A model generated the notes under the pieces. That model was not told where the DNA came from. It searched no databases and was given only the letters and a program-made list of their open reading frames with translations. DNA of 64,000 bases from FEN-1219 sp964503125 (GTDB lineage: Bacteria > Pseudomonadota > Gammaproteobacteria > Steroidobacterales > Rariloculaceae): assembly GCA_964503125.1 (NCBI GenBank), contig CAZCZE010000010.1, positions 62,001-126,000 on the forward strand. The letters are read 5' to 3'. Below, one piece after another: positions 18,148-26,643 of this stretch. How positions within the stretch are numbered: position 1 is the stretch's first letter; each line of letters begins with the position of its first letter. The position numbers and the translations under genes were made by a program.

Positions 18148-18535
18148 CGGTGATCTTCGTTTGCAGGCGCCGCGACACGTAGTCGGGCCCGCCGTAGGCG
18201 CCGGCCTCGGCGCGCACGTCGAGGACGTACACACGCGTTGTGCTCGCGCCCTCTACGTGCGAGCTCTCGCTGCACTGGACCGCCACGCGGAACCCGGCCG
18301 TCGCGCCTTCCGTGAGGTTCAGCGTGCCGCTCGCGCAGGCGCCCGTCGCGAGCGCGCGATAAGCGCCCCAGGAAACCCCCGTGCGCGCGGCCTGGAACGC
18401 CTGCGCGGCGCGCAGCCCGGCCGTGACGGTCTGCTGCTGGAGCGTGTTGATGCGCACGGCGTAGACGCCTAAGCCCGCGAGCACGACGAGCAGGAACACC
18501 GCCGAGACGAGCGAGAAGCCGCGTTGCGCGTTCAT
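18137..18535 (-). CDS. mshP: Minor pilin-like protein MshP
   Basis: The 132-residue product starts MNAQRGFSLVSAVFLLVVLAG, a short basic leader before a hydrophobic helix as in PilX/MshP-type minor pilins; the fifth residue of the mature form is not the usual Glu, which is typical of this subgroup. The remainder is a small globular domain. The start overlaps the mshO stop (ATGA) and the end overlaps mshQ, so the three are translationally coupled. Confidence 0.82.
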   Translation of the reverse strand: MNAQRGFSLVSAVFLLVVLAGLGVYAVRINTLQQQTVTAGLRAAQAFQAARTGVSWGAYRALATGACASGTLNLTEGATAGFRVAVQCSESSHVEGASTTRVYVLDVRAEAGAYGGPDYVSRRLQTKITDAT

Positions 18536-19392
18536 GGCACGTTGTCCACGTGAACCTGCGACAGCAGCGACACGGTCTCGCCCTGGGCCTGCACGGCGAA
18601 CTGCAGCGACACGAGCCCGGCGCGCTCGGCCGTGCCCGGCGTGTAGGCGAACGAGCAGCTCACGAGCTGGTTGGCCATGAGGCTGGCCGTCGCGCCGGCG
18701 CCGATGAGCTCGCCGTGCGAGTCGCGGCTCGCCTGGCTCGCGGCGACGGCGTAGCCTTGGTAGCGCATGAGCGTGCCGGCCACCGTGTCGCAGAGATAGG
18801 TCACGGGCCCGTCGACGAGGAACACGCGCTGCGTCGGCGACGGATAGGCGAAGCGAAAAGCCGGCGCGAGCGTCACGCGGTCCTCGCCCGTCGCGCCGTC
18901 GACGCTGATGTCGATCGTCGTGTTCGCGGGCGTGATTACGTTCGCGAGCTCGTAGGCGTCCGCGCCCGGCACGCCGACGTTGTAGATCGCGAGGTGGTGG
19001 GTCGTCGAGCTCCATGGCTTCCCGAGTTGCGTGAACGGGCCAAGCACGTTGAGCGAGCCGTCGGCGGCGGCGAAGTCGAGAATTTGCGTCGCGACGCCCG
19101 GCGGCTGCGCACGATAGCGCGCGCCGTCGACGGTGCCGAGCACCTCGAGCGCGATGACGCCGCCAGCGCTCGTCGTGCGCACGCTGTTCGGCAGCGCGCG
19201 GCGCACGTCGCGGCCGTTGCGGCGCACGGCGGCATCGGCCGCGTCCACGAGCCGCGCGCGGCGCGCCTGATCCGTGAAGCCCATGACGGGCCCGCTGATG
19301 AACAGCGAGACGAACGCCACGACAACCGTGCTCACGACGAGCGTGATGACGAGCTCGATGAGCGTGAAGCCGCGTTGCACGCCCAAGCTCAT
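18532..19392 (-). CDS. mshO: Minor pilin-like protein MshO
   Basis: A 286-residue prepilin with the class III leader VQRG-FTLIELVITLVVSTV and the conserved Glu at mature position 5. Its size and position after mshD match MshO, a PilW-like minor pilin that helps initiate assembly. Two cysteines (TYLCDT and VSCSF) could form a disulfide. It is coupled at both ends by ATGA overlaps with mshD and mshP. Confidence 0.87.
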   Translation of the reverse strand: MSLGVQRGFTLIELVITLVVSTVVVAFVSLFISGPVMGFTDQARRARLVDAADAAVRRNGRDVRRALPNSVRTTSAGGVIALEVLGTVDGARYRAQPPGVATQILDFAAADGSLNVLGPFTQLGKPWSSTTHHLAIYNVGVPGADAYELANVITPANTTIDISVDGATGEDRVTLAPAFRFAYPSPTQRVFLVDGPVTYLCDTVAGTLMRYQGYAVAASQASRDSHGELIGAGATASLMANQLVSCSFAYTPGTAERAGLVSLQFAVQAQGETVSLLSQVHVDNVP

Positions 19393-19835
19393 AACCGTGT
19401 CCTGTAGCCCGAGAGCGCGACGGTGGCGCCGCCTAAGTGAGTGACGTGCACGTCGATGCGCTCGGCATCGGCGCCCGGCACGCCGGCGAGCGCCGTGCTC
19501 GCGGCGACGGTCACGGTCACGGTATAGGCCGCGAGCGGCGCCAAAGCCGCGCCGAATTGGTCGCGCGCCCCGGCGTCGACCAAGCCGTGGTAGTCGTCGA
19601 CGTCGTCGAAATCGGTGCGCAGCACCTCGCCGTCGGCGCCGTCGGGATCGGCGAACGACTTGAGCGCGATCTCCTCGAGATAGGCCTCGGCGATCGCCAC
19701 GGCCTGCGCGAGCACCATGGCATCGGCGCTGCGCCCCACGCTGCGCGACAGCACGCCGAGCACGGCGCCCGCCGCGATCGCCACGACGACGATCGACACG
19801 ACGAGCTCGATGAGGGTTGCACCGCGCTCGCGCAT
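19389..19835 (-). CDS. mshD: Minor pilin-like protein MshD
   Basis: The 148-residue protein begins MRERGATLIELVVSIVVVAIAAG, a short prepilin leader (G-ATLIE) followed by the hydrophobic assembly helix, with Glu5 kept. Length and order (C-D-O-P-Q) support MshD, a PilV-like minor pilin. It starts two bases after the mshC stop region and its stop overlaps the mshO start. Confidence 0.85.
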   Translation of the reverse strand: MRERGATLIELVVSIVVVAIAAGAVLGVLSRSVGRSADAMVLAQAVAIAEAYLEEIALKSFADPDGADGEVLRTDFDDVDDYHGLVDAGARDQFGAALAPLAAYTVTVTVAASTALAGVPGADAERIDVHVTHLGGATVALSGYRTRL

Positions 19836-19837
19836 GG

Positions 19838-20317
19838 TCAGGGCGCCTGCACGAAGCCGCTGTCGGCGCGCACGGTCAGCGTAAACGGCCCGACCGCGAT
19901 CGCCTGGTCGCCGGCCAGGTCGGTCCTGCCGAGCGCGTCGAACGTCAGCGTGACCGCGGGCACGGCGGTGACGCCCGAGGGCGCGGTGCCGGCCAGCGTC
20001 TGACCGTCGGCGAGCGCGACGGCCGTTGGGAAGCTCGCATCGGCCGGATCGCACGAGCCCGCGAGCGGCGCCTGTTGACGCGCCTCGTAGCTGCCCGCGG
20101 CCACGGCGACGCGCACGGGGCACCCGCTCGCGACGGCGAGCTTCTGCGCGTACTTCAAAGCCACCGCGAGCTCCTCGTAGTAGCCGCGCGCCATGAACGT
20201 GCGATTGTCGAAGAAGCGCGGTGCGGCGAACGCCGCGACGATGCCGAGAATCACGATGACGACCACGAGCTCGACGAGCGTGAACCCCGAGACTCTTGTG
20301 GCGGCGGCGGCGCGCAT
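19838..20317 (-). CDS. mshC: Minor pilin-like protein MshC
   Basis: This prepilin has leader TRVSG-FTLVELVVVIVILG, Glu5, and a C-terminal globular domain with two cysteines (SGCPV and GSCDP). It fits MshC, a GspH-like minor pilin. ATG at 20317 is chosen with GAGA upstream; a TTG start at 20329 would add four residues. It follows mshA after a gap that contains a strong hairpin, so it is probably made at a lower level than the major pilin. Confidence 0.85.
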   Translation of the reverse strand: MRAAAATRVSGFTLVELVVVIVILGIVAAFAAPRFFDNRTFMARGYYEELAVALKYAQKLAVASGCPVRVAVAAGSYEARQQAPLAGSCDPADASFPTAVALADGQTLAGTAPSGVTAVPAVTLTFDALGRTDLAGDQAIAVGPFTLTVRADSGFVQAP

Positions 20318-20332
20318 CGCGTATCTCAAGAT

Positions 20333-20360
20333 GACGAGGGCGCCCGCAGGCGCCCTCGTC
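20333..20360 (-). terminator. Hairpin between mshA and mshC
   Basis: A perfect 12-bp GC-rich stem (20333-20344 with 20349-20360) with a 4-base loop lies in the gap between mshA and mshC. No U-tract follows on the coding strand, so it is not a classic intrinsic terminator. It more likely protects the 3' end of a short mshA message or partially attenuates the downstream minor pilin genes, which would explain excess major pilin. Confidence 0.55.
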
Positions 20361-20387
20361 GAGTCCTCTCTTGTCCTAACCTCGGCG

Positions 20388-20840
20388 CTAGCAACCGCCG
20401 GTCGTCGACGTTACCGTCGGCGCTTGGTTCGCGGCCGCGGGCGGCGTGTAGGTGACGAAGCAGTTAGCGATCGGGGCGCCCGCCGGCGATGTCTTCGTGA
20501 ACGTGGCCGAACCGCCAGCCGCCGTCAACGCAAAGCCCGTGTACTCGACGAGCGTGTCGTCGATCGTGGCGTCGTTGGGATAGCCGTTGACGATCGTGAT
20601 GTTTTGGCCTTCCATGACCACGAGCACGCTCCCGGGATCCCCTTGAGCGAGCCACAACGCATGCGCGAGCGAGGCGCCCGAGCGAACGCTGCCGGCGAGA
20701 GCCTGGGTCGCGGCGAGGCGCGCTTGGCCCTCGAGCGACGCGAATCGCGGCACGGCGAACGCAGCAAGAATGCCGAGGATCGTGATGACGACCACGAGCT
20801 CGATCAATGTGAAACCACCTTGCTTGATCTTCCTATTCAC
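20388..20840 (-). CDS. mshA: Major MSHA-type pilin
   Basis: The 150-residue prepilin has leader KQGG-FTLIELVVVITILGILAAF with Glu5, and a C-terminal pair of cysteines (IANCF and the last residue) forming the D-loop disulfide typical of type IV pilins. Position at the head of the pilin block identifies it as the structural subunit. GTG at 20840 follows a strong GGAGGAG eight bases upstream. A 166-base gap upstream leaves room for its own promoter; an AT-richer stretch near 20893-20905 could hold the -10, but no clear promoter was seen. Confidence 0.88.
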   Translation of the reverse strand: MNRKIKQGGFTLIELVVVITILGILAAFAVPRFASLEGQARLAATQALAGSVRSGASLAHALWLAQGDPGSVLVVMEGQNITIVNGYPNDATIDDTLVEYTGFALTAAGGSATFTKTSPAGAPIANCFVTYTPPAAANQAPTVTSTTGGC

Positions 20841-21006
20841 TGCTGCGCTCCTCCGTGAAAGTGTGCGCGAACGGTACCGACGCTGAGGAAGGGAACTTTA
20901 AGTAAGACTGCGCCCAGGCGCCGTGATCGACGCCACAAGCATCCGCGGGCCGCGTGTGACGCGTCTCTCAACTTCGACGGCCGCGATTACGTCAAGTCTG
21001 CCGGCC

Positions 21007-21549
21007 CTAGTCCGGCCAGTCGTAGGCGTGCACGGGCGCAAGGCGCAGGCCGTCGAACCGATCGCCCGCGGCATCGAAAACGCCGTCGCCGTCACGGTCC
21101 TGATAGACGAACGCCACCTCGAGCTCGATGAGCTCGGCGGGGCCCGTCCCCGGCGCGAAGCGCGTATAGCGGCCGACGCGGTAGCCGAGCCGGCCGCGCT
21201 GCTCGTCGTAGTACCAGCTCGCGCGCGGGACCTCCGCCTCGTCGGGCCACTTCATGGAGCCCACGTAGTTGGCCGGCGGCGTAAGCAACAGCGTCATCGG
21301 GTTCGTCGCCGCGAGCTCGGGCAACCTGGCGGCCTCGCCGTCCGTGATGCGTTCCGCCGCTTCGAGCAGCAGGGCACTGCTCAATTCGCTGCGGACCTGG
21401 AGGAACGCGGCGCGCTGCGCGCGGCCCACGAGCGGCAAGAGCCGGTCGAGCGCGAAACCCGCGAGGATCGCCACGGCGCACACGACGACGACGAGCTCGA
21501 GCAGCGAGAACCCGCGAGCTTGGCGCGCCGAGCTCAGGATAGCGCTCAC
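21007..21549 (-). CDS. mshB: Prepilin-like protein MshB
   Basis: A 180-residue prepilin with leader RQARG-FSLLELVVVVCAVAI and Glu5. The rest includes an acidic calcium-site-like stretch YQDRDGDGVFDAAGDRFDG near the C-terminus. Its place between mshG and mshA fits mshB (mshF is the alternative). GTG at 21549 overlaps the mshG stop, so the two are coupled. The minor-pilin role is inferred from the leader and location. Confidence 0.75.
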   Translation of the reverse strand: MSAILSSARQARGFSLLELVVVVCAVAILAGFALDRLLPLVGRAQRAAFLQVRSELSSALLLEAAERITDGEAARLPELAATNPMTLLLTPPANYVGSMKWPDEAEVPRASWYYDEQRGRLGYRVGRYTRFAPGTGPAELIELEVAFVYQDRDGDGVFDAAGDRFDGLRLAPVHAYDWPD

Positions 21550-22775
21550 CCGAGCCCGCCGGCGCCGGCCGCCATGTCCCACAGGGGCAGGAACACGCCG
21601 AGCGCGAGCACCGTGACCATCGCGCCCACGGCGACGATGAGCAGCGGCTCGATCGCGGCGCTCAGATTCTCGAGGTCGTAGTCGACCTCGCGCTCGTAGA
21701 AATCGGCGACCTCGCCGAGCATCTCGCTGAGCGCGCCCGTCTCCTCGCCGATCGCAATCATCTGTAGCGCCAGCGGCGTGAAGAGATCGGCCGTCTGCGA
21801 GGTTCTGTAGAGGCCTTCGCCGCGCTCGACGCCGTCGCGCAGCGCGAGCACGCGCTCCGTGAGGTATTCGTTGCCCGCGGCGCGCGCGATCGTGTTGAGC
21901 GCTTGGATCACGGGCAAACCGGCCTCGAGCGTCAACGCGAACGAGCGGCAGATCTGCGCTAAGCCCGCGCGGCGCACGATGCCGCCGACGATCGGCGCGC
22001 GCAGCTTGAGCTTGTCCCAGCGGTAGCGGCCGTCGGGATTGCGCAGGAACATCTTGAAGCCGACGACGGCGGCCACGAGCATCGCGAGCACGATGTACCA
22101 GTACTCGGCCGCGAACGTCGAGGTGCCGAGCAGCACGCGCGTGGCCCACGGCAGGTTGTCGCCGAGCGACGCGAAGATCGGCGCGAACTTCGGCAACACC
22201 CAGAGCGTGATGATCGCGATCGCGATGGCGATCGCCCCGACGACGGTGGCCGGATAGCGCACTGCGGACTTGACCTTGTCCTTGATGCGCTTCTCCATGC
22301 CGAGGTATTCGTACATGCGAAAGAAAGCGGTCTCGAGCGTACCGGAGCTCTCGCCGACCTTGATGACGCTGACGTAGAACTTCGAGAACACGTCGGGAAA
22401 ACGGCCGAACGCGAACGACAGCTCGCGGCCGCCTTGCAGGTGCTCGATAACGGAGCCCAGCGTCTCGCGCAGCATGAGGTTCGGCGTCGACGCCGCGATG
22501 CTCTGCAAGCCGCGCAAGAGCGGCACGCCGGCCTTCGTGATCGAGTACATCTGCCGCGAGAACAGGATGAGGTCGGTGAGGCTCGGCCGGCCACCGCCGA
22601 GGCGGCGCCAGAGATCGGCGGCCACGTCCTGCGAGGCCGCGACGGGCTTGATCTCGGTCGGCGTGATGCCGCGCGCGAACAGGTGGTTGGCGAGCGCCTC
22701 GGCCGATTCCGACTCGAGCGAGCCCGCGACGGCGTCGCCGCGCGCGGTTCGCCCGCTGTACTTGAAAACCGCCAT
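21546..22775 (-). CDS. mshG: Inner-membrane platform protein MshG (GspF family)
   Basis: The 409-residue polytopic protein has the duplicated GspF/PilC domain: FSRQMYSITKAGVPLLRGLQ near residue 70 and LAQICRSFALTLEAGLPVIQAL near 270, each followed by the family's hydrophobic helices. It couples the ATPase MshE to pilin extraction in the inner membrane. It starts four bases after mshE ends and is coupled to mshB. Confidence 0.93.
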   Translation of the reverse strand: MAVFKYSGRTARGDAVAGSLESESAEALANHLFARGITPTEIKPVAASQDVAADLWRRLGGGRPSLTDLILFSRQMYSITKAGVPLLRGLQSIAASTPNLMLRETLGSVIEHLQGGRELSFAFGRFPDVFSKFYVSVIKVGESSGTLETAFFRMYEYLGMEKRIKDKVKSAVRYPATVVGAIAIAIAIITLWVLPKFAPIFASLGDNLPWATRVLLGTSTFAAEYWYIVLAMLVAAVVGFKMFLRNPDGRYRWDKLKLRAPIVGGIVRRAGLAQICRSFALTLEAGLPVIQALNTIARAAGNEYLTERVLALRDGVERGEGLYRTSQTADLFTPLALQMIAIGEETGALSEMLGEVADFYEREVDYDLENLSAAIEPLLIVAVGAMVTVLALGVFLPLWDMAAGAGGLG

Positions 22776-22779
22776 GGGA

Positions 22780-24579
22780 CTAGCCCGTCACGCGGGCCGG
22801 CCCCCCCGGTGCGGCACCCGTTGCCTCGCTCGTCAATACGTCGTCGAGCAGGCTCCCGCCACGAGCCGGCTCCTCGAGGCCCGCCATCGAGGTCATGACT
22901 TCCGCGAGCGAGGTCGTGCCGTCGAGCGCGTAGCTCAAGGCGCGCTCGGCCAGCGGCACGAAGCCCGGCGCGCGCGCCGCGAGGCGCTCGAGCTCGGCCA
23001 AGTCGGCACGCCGAATCGCGTCCGCTACGCCTCCGTCGACCTCGAGCAGCTCGTAGATGCCGATGCGGCCGCGATAACCCGTCATGTTGCAGTAGGTGCA
23101 GCCCGCCCCTTCGCGGAACTTGGCCTTCTCGATCTGGGGCGCGCTCAAGTAGCGGGACAACCAGGTCTTCTGATGGACGTCGATGGTCGCCGGCTGCGCG
23201 CAGTTGTCGCAGTTGCGGCGCACGAGCCGTTGCGCGAGCACGCCGTCGAGCGCGGACGCGATGAGGTAGCCTTGCGCACCCATGTCGAGCAGCCGGCTAA
23301 CGGTGCTGACCGCGCTTTGCGTGTGCAGCGTCGAGAACACGAGGTGGCCCGTCATCGCGGCACGCAGCCCGATCTCGACGGTCTCCTGATCGCGCATCTC
23401 GCCGACGAACACGATGTCGGGATCCTGGCGCAGCGCCGTGCGCAGGATCGCCGAGAACGTGAGCCCGATCTTGGGGTTGACCTGCACTTGGTTGATGCGC
23501 TCGAGCCGGTACTCGATGGGATCCTCGGCCGTGATGATCTTCGTCGCCGGAGAGTTCACGTGCTGGAGCGCGGCATACAGCGTCGTCGTCTTGCCGCTGC
23601 CCGTCGGGCCCGTCACGAGCACCATGCCCGTGTGCCGCTCGATGAGACCCTTGAAGCGCTCGATGATGTCGGCCGGCATGCCTAGATCCGCGAACGTCTT
23701 GTGGCTCGCCGACTGATCGAGCAGCCGCATCACGATGGCCTCGCCGTAATAGATCGGCATCGTCGACAGACGCACGTCGAGCGATTTGTCCTCGACCTTG
23801 ATGCTGAAGCGGCCGTCCTGCGGCTTGCGCTTCTCGGCGATGTCGAGGCCGCACATGAGCTTCAAGCGCGTTACGAGCGCTTGCGCCACGCGGTTGCCGT
23901 CGATGATCTGCTCTTGGAGAACGCCGTCGACGCGCTGGCGAACACGCAGGCAGCGCTCGTCGGGCTCGATGTGGATGTCGGACGCGTTGACGTGCACGGC
24001 GTCTTGGAACATCGACTGAATGAGCTTGATGACGGGCGCGTCGGGCGAGCCTTCCTCGGCCGACAGCGACTCGAGGTCGACGTCGCCGTCCTTGAGCTCC
24101 TCGTGGAGCTCCTCGGCGAGCGAGACGATCTCCTCGGTGCGCCGGTAGATGAGATCGATCGTGCGCAGCAGCGCGGCCTCTTTGGCGAGCGCGAGCCGAA
24201 TCGGCTTGTGCAGGGCGCGCGCGAGCTCGTCCGAGGCGAAGAGATCGGTGGGGTCGGCCATGCAGACGAGGAAGCCCTTCGCGTCTTCCTTGAGCACGAG
24301 CGCGCGATGGCGGCGCGCGTGCGTCTCGGGCAGCTTGGTCACGATCTTGGGATCGAGCGCCATGTGCGCGAGATCGACGTACGGAATGTTGAGCGCCGTC
24401 GCGAGCGCCGTGTGCAGGTCGGCCTCGGAGATCGCGCCGATGTCGACGAGCACGCGGCCGAGCTTACGGCCGCTCGCACGCTGCTCCGCGAGCGCTTCCT
24501 TGAGTTGCTGCTCCGAGATCAGCTTCTTCTCGAGCAGCAGGTCGCCCAAGCGGACGCGTTTGCGGGTCTCCGTCGCCAC
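22780..24579 (-). CDS. mshE: Pilus extension ATPase MshE with c-di-GMP-binding domain
   Basis: This 599-residue GspE-family ATPase powers pilus assembly. Residues 10-33 (RLGDLLLEKKLISEQQLKEA then LAEQ) and 40-59 form two MshEN-type motifs; in Vibrio MshE this domain binds c-di-GMP, and the key Arg and Gln are present (R10, Q33). The C-terminal ATPase has Walker A GPTGSGKTT near 323, the Asp and His boxes, and a zinc-binding pair CDNC (near 455) and CTYC (near 495). GTG start at 24579. It follows mshL directly. Confidence 0.94.
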   Translation of the reverse strand: MATETRKRVRLGDLLLEKKLISEQQLKEALAEQRASGRKLGRVLVDIGAISEADLHTALATALNIPYVDLAHMALDPKIVTKLPETHARRHRALVLKEDAKGFLVCMADPTDLFASDELARALHKPIRLALAKEAALLRTIDLIYRRTEEIVSLAEELHEELKDGDVDLESLSAEEGSPDAPVIKLIQSMFQDAVHVNASDIHIEPDERCLRVRQRVDGVLQEQIIDGNRVAQALVTRLKLMCGLDIAEKRKPQDGRFSIKVEDKSLDVRLSTMPIYYGEAIVMRLLDQSASHKTFADLGMPADIIERFKGLIERHTGMVLVTGPTGSGKTTTLYAALQHVNSPATKIITAEDPIEYRLERINQVQVNPKIGLTFSAILRTALRQDPDIVFVGEMRDQETVEIGLRAAMTGHLVFSTLHTQSAVSTVSRLLDMGAQGYLIASALDGVLAQRLVRRNCDNCAQPATIDVHQKTWLSRYLSAPQIEKAKFREGAGCTYCNMTGYRGRIGIYELLEVDGGVADAIRRADLAELERLAARAPGFVPLAERALSYALDGTTSLAEVMTSMAGLEEPARGGSLLDDVLTSEATGAAPGGPARVTG

Positions 24580-24592
24580 TGGTCGTCGCGCC

Positions 24593-26281
24593 CTAGGTGC
24601 CGAGCGCCGAGAGCCGGTCGGCGGCGGACTGGATGATGCGCGGCCAGTCGTCGGGCTCGTCGACGACGATGGGCCGCAGCAAGATGACGAGCTCGGTCTT
24701 GGTCTCGACCTCGCGGCTGCTGCCGAACAGGCGCCGGAGGCCCGGCACGCGGCCGAGCCACGGCGCGCCTTGATCCACGCGCCGCGACGAATTGCGCATG
24801 AGCCCGCCGATGGCGATGATCTGGCCGCTCGACGCCTTCACGACGCTGTCGGACTCGCGAATCTCGCTGAACGCGAGCGGCAGCGCATCGGTCTCGCCCG
24901 ACACCGTGAGCTCCTTGGTTTGATCCGTGACCTGGCTGACCGTAGGGTGGATGTGCAGGATCACCTCGCCGCTCGCGCTGATCTGCGGCGTCACGTCGAG
25001 CGCAATCCCCGAGAAGAACGGCGTCAGCGTCACGTCGCGGCTCGTCGTCGCGGCCGTGCCCGTCACGGTATTGCTGCTGACGTCGGTCACGAAGAACTCG
25101 TCGGTCCCGGCCTTGATGACGGCCTTCTGGTTGTTGAGCGTCGCGACGCGCGGGCTCGACAGCACGCGCGTCTCGCCCTGCGTCTCGAGCAGCTCGACGA
25201 ACGCGTTGAAGTCGCCGACGTCGAATGCGAACGCGAACGCGGCGCCGATCGTCTCGCTCGCGAAGTCGCGCACGGGATTGCCGGGGCCGATCGTCAGCGG
25301 GTCTCCGCCCTGCGGCAGCTCGCGGCCCAAGTTGCGGCCGCCCGAGAGATTGCCGCCCGAGAAGACGTCGCCGTCGACCTGCTCGTGCACGGCCGCCCAG
25401 TTGACGCCGGCCTGGAAACCGTCGTCGAGCGTGACCTCGATGATCTTGGCCTCGATCACGACCTGGCGCCGCGCGGCGCCGTGGATACGGCCGAGGAATT
25501 CGGCGACGGCGCGCAGCTCGTCGGGCATGCCGCGCGCGAACACGACGCCCGACTGGGCGTTGACGACGATCCGGCGGCCTTCGGCGTTGCCGAGAATCGC
25601 GAGCAACGTCGCTTGCAGCTCGGCCCAGAAATCCGCGTTGCTGACCGTGTCGATGACCGAGCCCGTCGTCTGGCTCTCGTTGCCGTTGCCGGAGCGGGAG
25701 TCGCTGCTCACGGCGCCGCCGTCGAAGGCGTTGGCGCGATCGTCGCCGCGCTGCGTCACTTGCCCCGAGCTCACGCGCGTGCGTGACAGGCCGCCGCGCG
25801 TGAGGTTCAGGTAATCGATCTCGAAGACGCGGTTCTGCAGCGTCGCGGGCAACACGACGTACGCGCCGCCCGTGCGCCGGTAATCGTAGCCGTACACTTC
25901 CCGCACCGTGTCGAGCACCTCGGGCAGCGTCACTTGCTTGAGCGTCAGTGTCATGCGGCCCGCGACGTCGGGATGCACGATGAGGTTGCGGCTCGTGCCC
26001 GTCACGAGCCCCATAAAGAAGTCGCGCGCGTCGGCGTCCACCACGTTGACGTCGAAGCGCTCCTCGGGCGCGGGTTGCGCCACGGGCGGCCGCGGCACGG
26101 CAAACGGCTCGGCGACCTGCGCCGCGGGCTGGACCGCCTCGCGCATGACCGCGGCGATCGAATCCTCGGTCGCGACGCCGCGCTGGCTCGCGCAGCCGGC
26201 CGCGACGCTCGCGGCGGCGAGCATGATCCCCGCGCGCGCGCCGCAGCGCCGCGCGAGGCTCGAAAGGCACGTCGATGTCAT
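24593..26281 (-). CDS. mshL: Outer-membrane secretin MshL
   Basis: A 562-residue secretin forming the outer-membrane pilus pore. The N-terminus has a lipoprotein signal (SVAAGC), then a secretin/TonB short N-terminal domain, N-domains, and the C-terminal secretin domain (VLSSPRVATLNNQKAVIKAG, LDVTPQIS, IAIGGLM). A Ser/Gly/Asn-rich linker near residue 200 is typical of MshL. It overlaps mshK by four bases. In other MSHA loci mshM and mshN lie between mshL and mshE; here only 13 bases separate them. Confidence 0.93.
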   Translation of the reverse strand: MTSTCLSSLARRCGARAGIMLAAASVAAGCASQRGVATEDSIAAVMREAVQPAAQVAEPFAVPRPPVAQPAPEERFDVNVVDADARDFFMGLVTGTSRNLIVHPDVAGRMTLTLKQVTLPEVLDTVREVYGYDYRRTGGAYVVLPATLQNRVFEIDYLNLTRGGLSRTRVSSGQVTQRGDDRANAFDGGAVSSDSRSGNGNESQTTGSVIDTVSNADFWAELQATLLAILGNAEGRRIVVNAQSGVVFARGMPDELRAVAEFLGRIHGAARRQVVIEAKIIEVTLDDGFQAGVNWAAVHEQVDGDVFSGGNLSGGRNLGRELPQGGDPLTIGPGNPVRDFASETIGAAFAFAFDVGDFNAFVELLETQGETRVLSSPRVATLNNQKAVIKAGTDEFFVTDVSSNTVTGTAATTSRDVTLTPFFSGIALDVTPQISASGEVILHIHPTVSQVTDQTKELTVSGETDALPLAFSEIRESDSVVKASSGQIIAIGGLMRNSSRRVDQGAPWLGRVPGLRRLFGSSREVETKTELVILLRPIVVDEPDDWPRIIQSAADRLSALGT

Positions 26282-26643
26282 GGGACCGTCTCTCCTTGTG
26301 CAGCGGCGGACCGAACTTGCGCGCGCCGGCCGAGTGGAATCACGAGCTCCTTGCCGGCCTCGCTGAGGCGCACGGCGTCCGCTTCGATCGCGACGATCTT
26401 GGCGCCGCTGACCGTGTCGCCGAGCAGCCGCGGCTCGCCGTTGACGACGGCCACGCGCCGCTCGGCGGCCAGCAGGACGGCTGTCAGCACGAAGCGCGGC
26501 GTGGCAGCGGCCGGACTGCCGCCACCGCCCGTCGCCGCAGCCACGGCGAACGGCCGCATGGGATCGCGCACGGGCAGCTCCTCGGCCGCGGCGACTGCGG
26601 CCGAGGTCAGCAGCGCGAGCCCGATGAGCGCTCGGCTAGACAC
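26278..26643 (-). CDS. mshK: MSHA biogenesis protein MshK
   Basis: A 121-residue exported protein with a signal peptide ending near AAA-EELP and a short C-terminal domain that resembles PilP/GspC-type (VLTAVLLAAERRVAVVNGEP, GDTVSGAKIVAIE). It probably links the inner-membrane complex to the MshL secretin. The start is GTG at 26643. It overlaps mshJ by eight bases and mshL by four. Confidence 0.82.
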   Translation of the reverse strand: MSSRALIGLALLTSAAVAAAEELPVRDPMRPFAVAAATGGGGSPAAATPRFVLTAVLLAAERRVAVVNGEPRLLGDTVSGAKIVAIEADAVRLSEAGKELVIPLGRRAQVRSAAAQGETVP

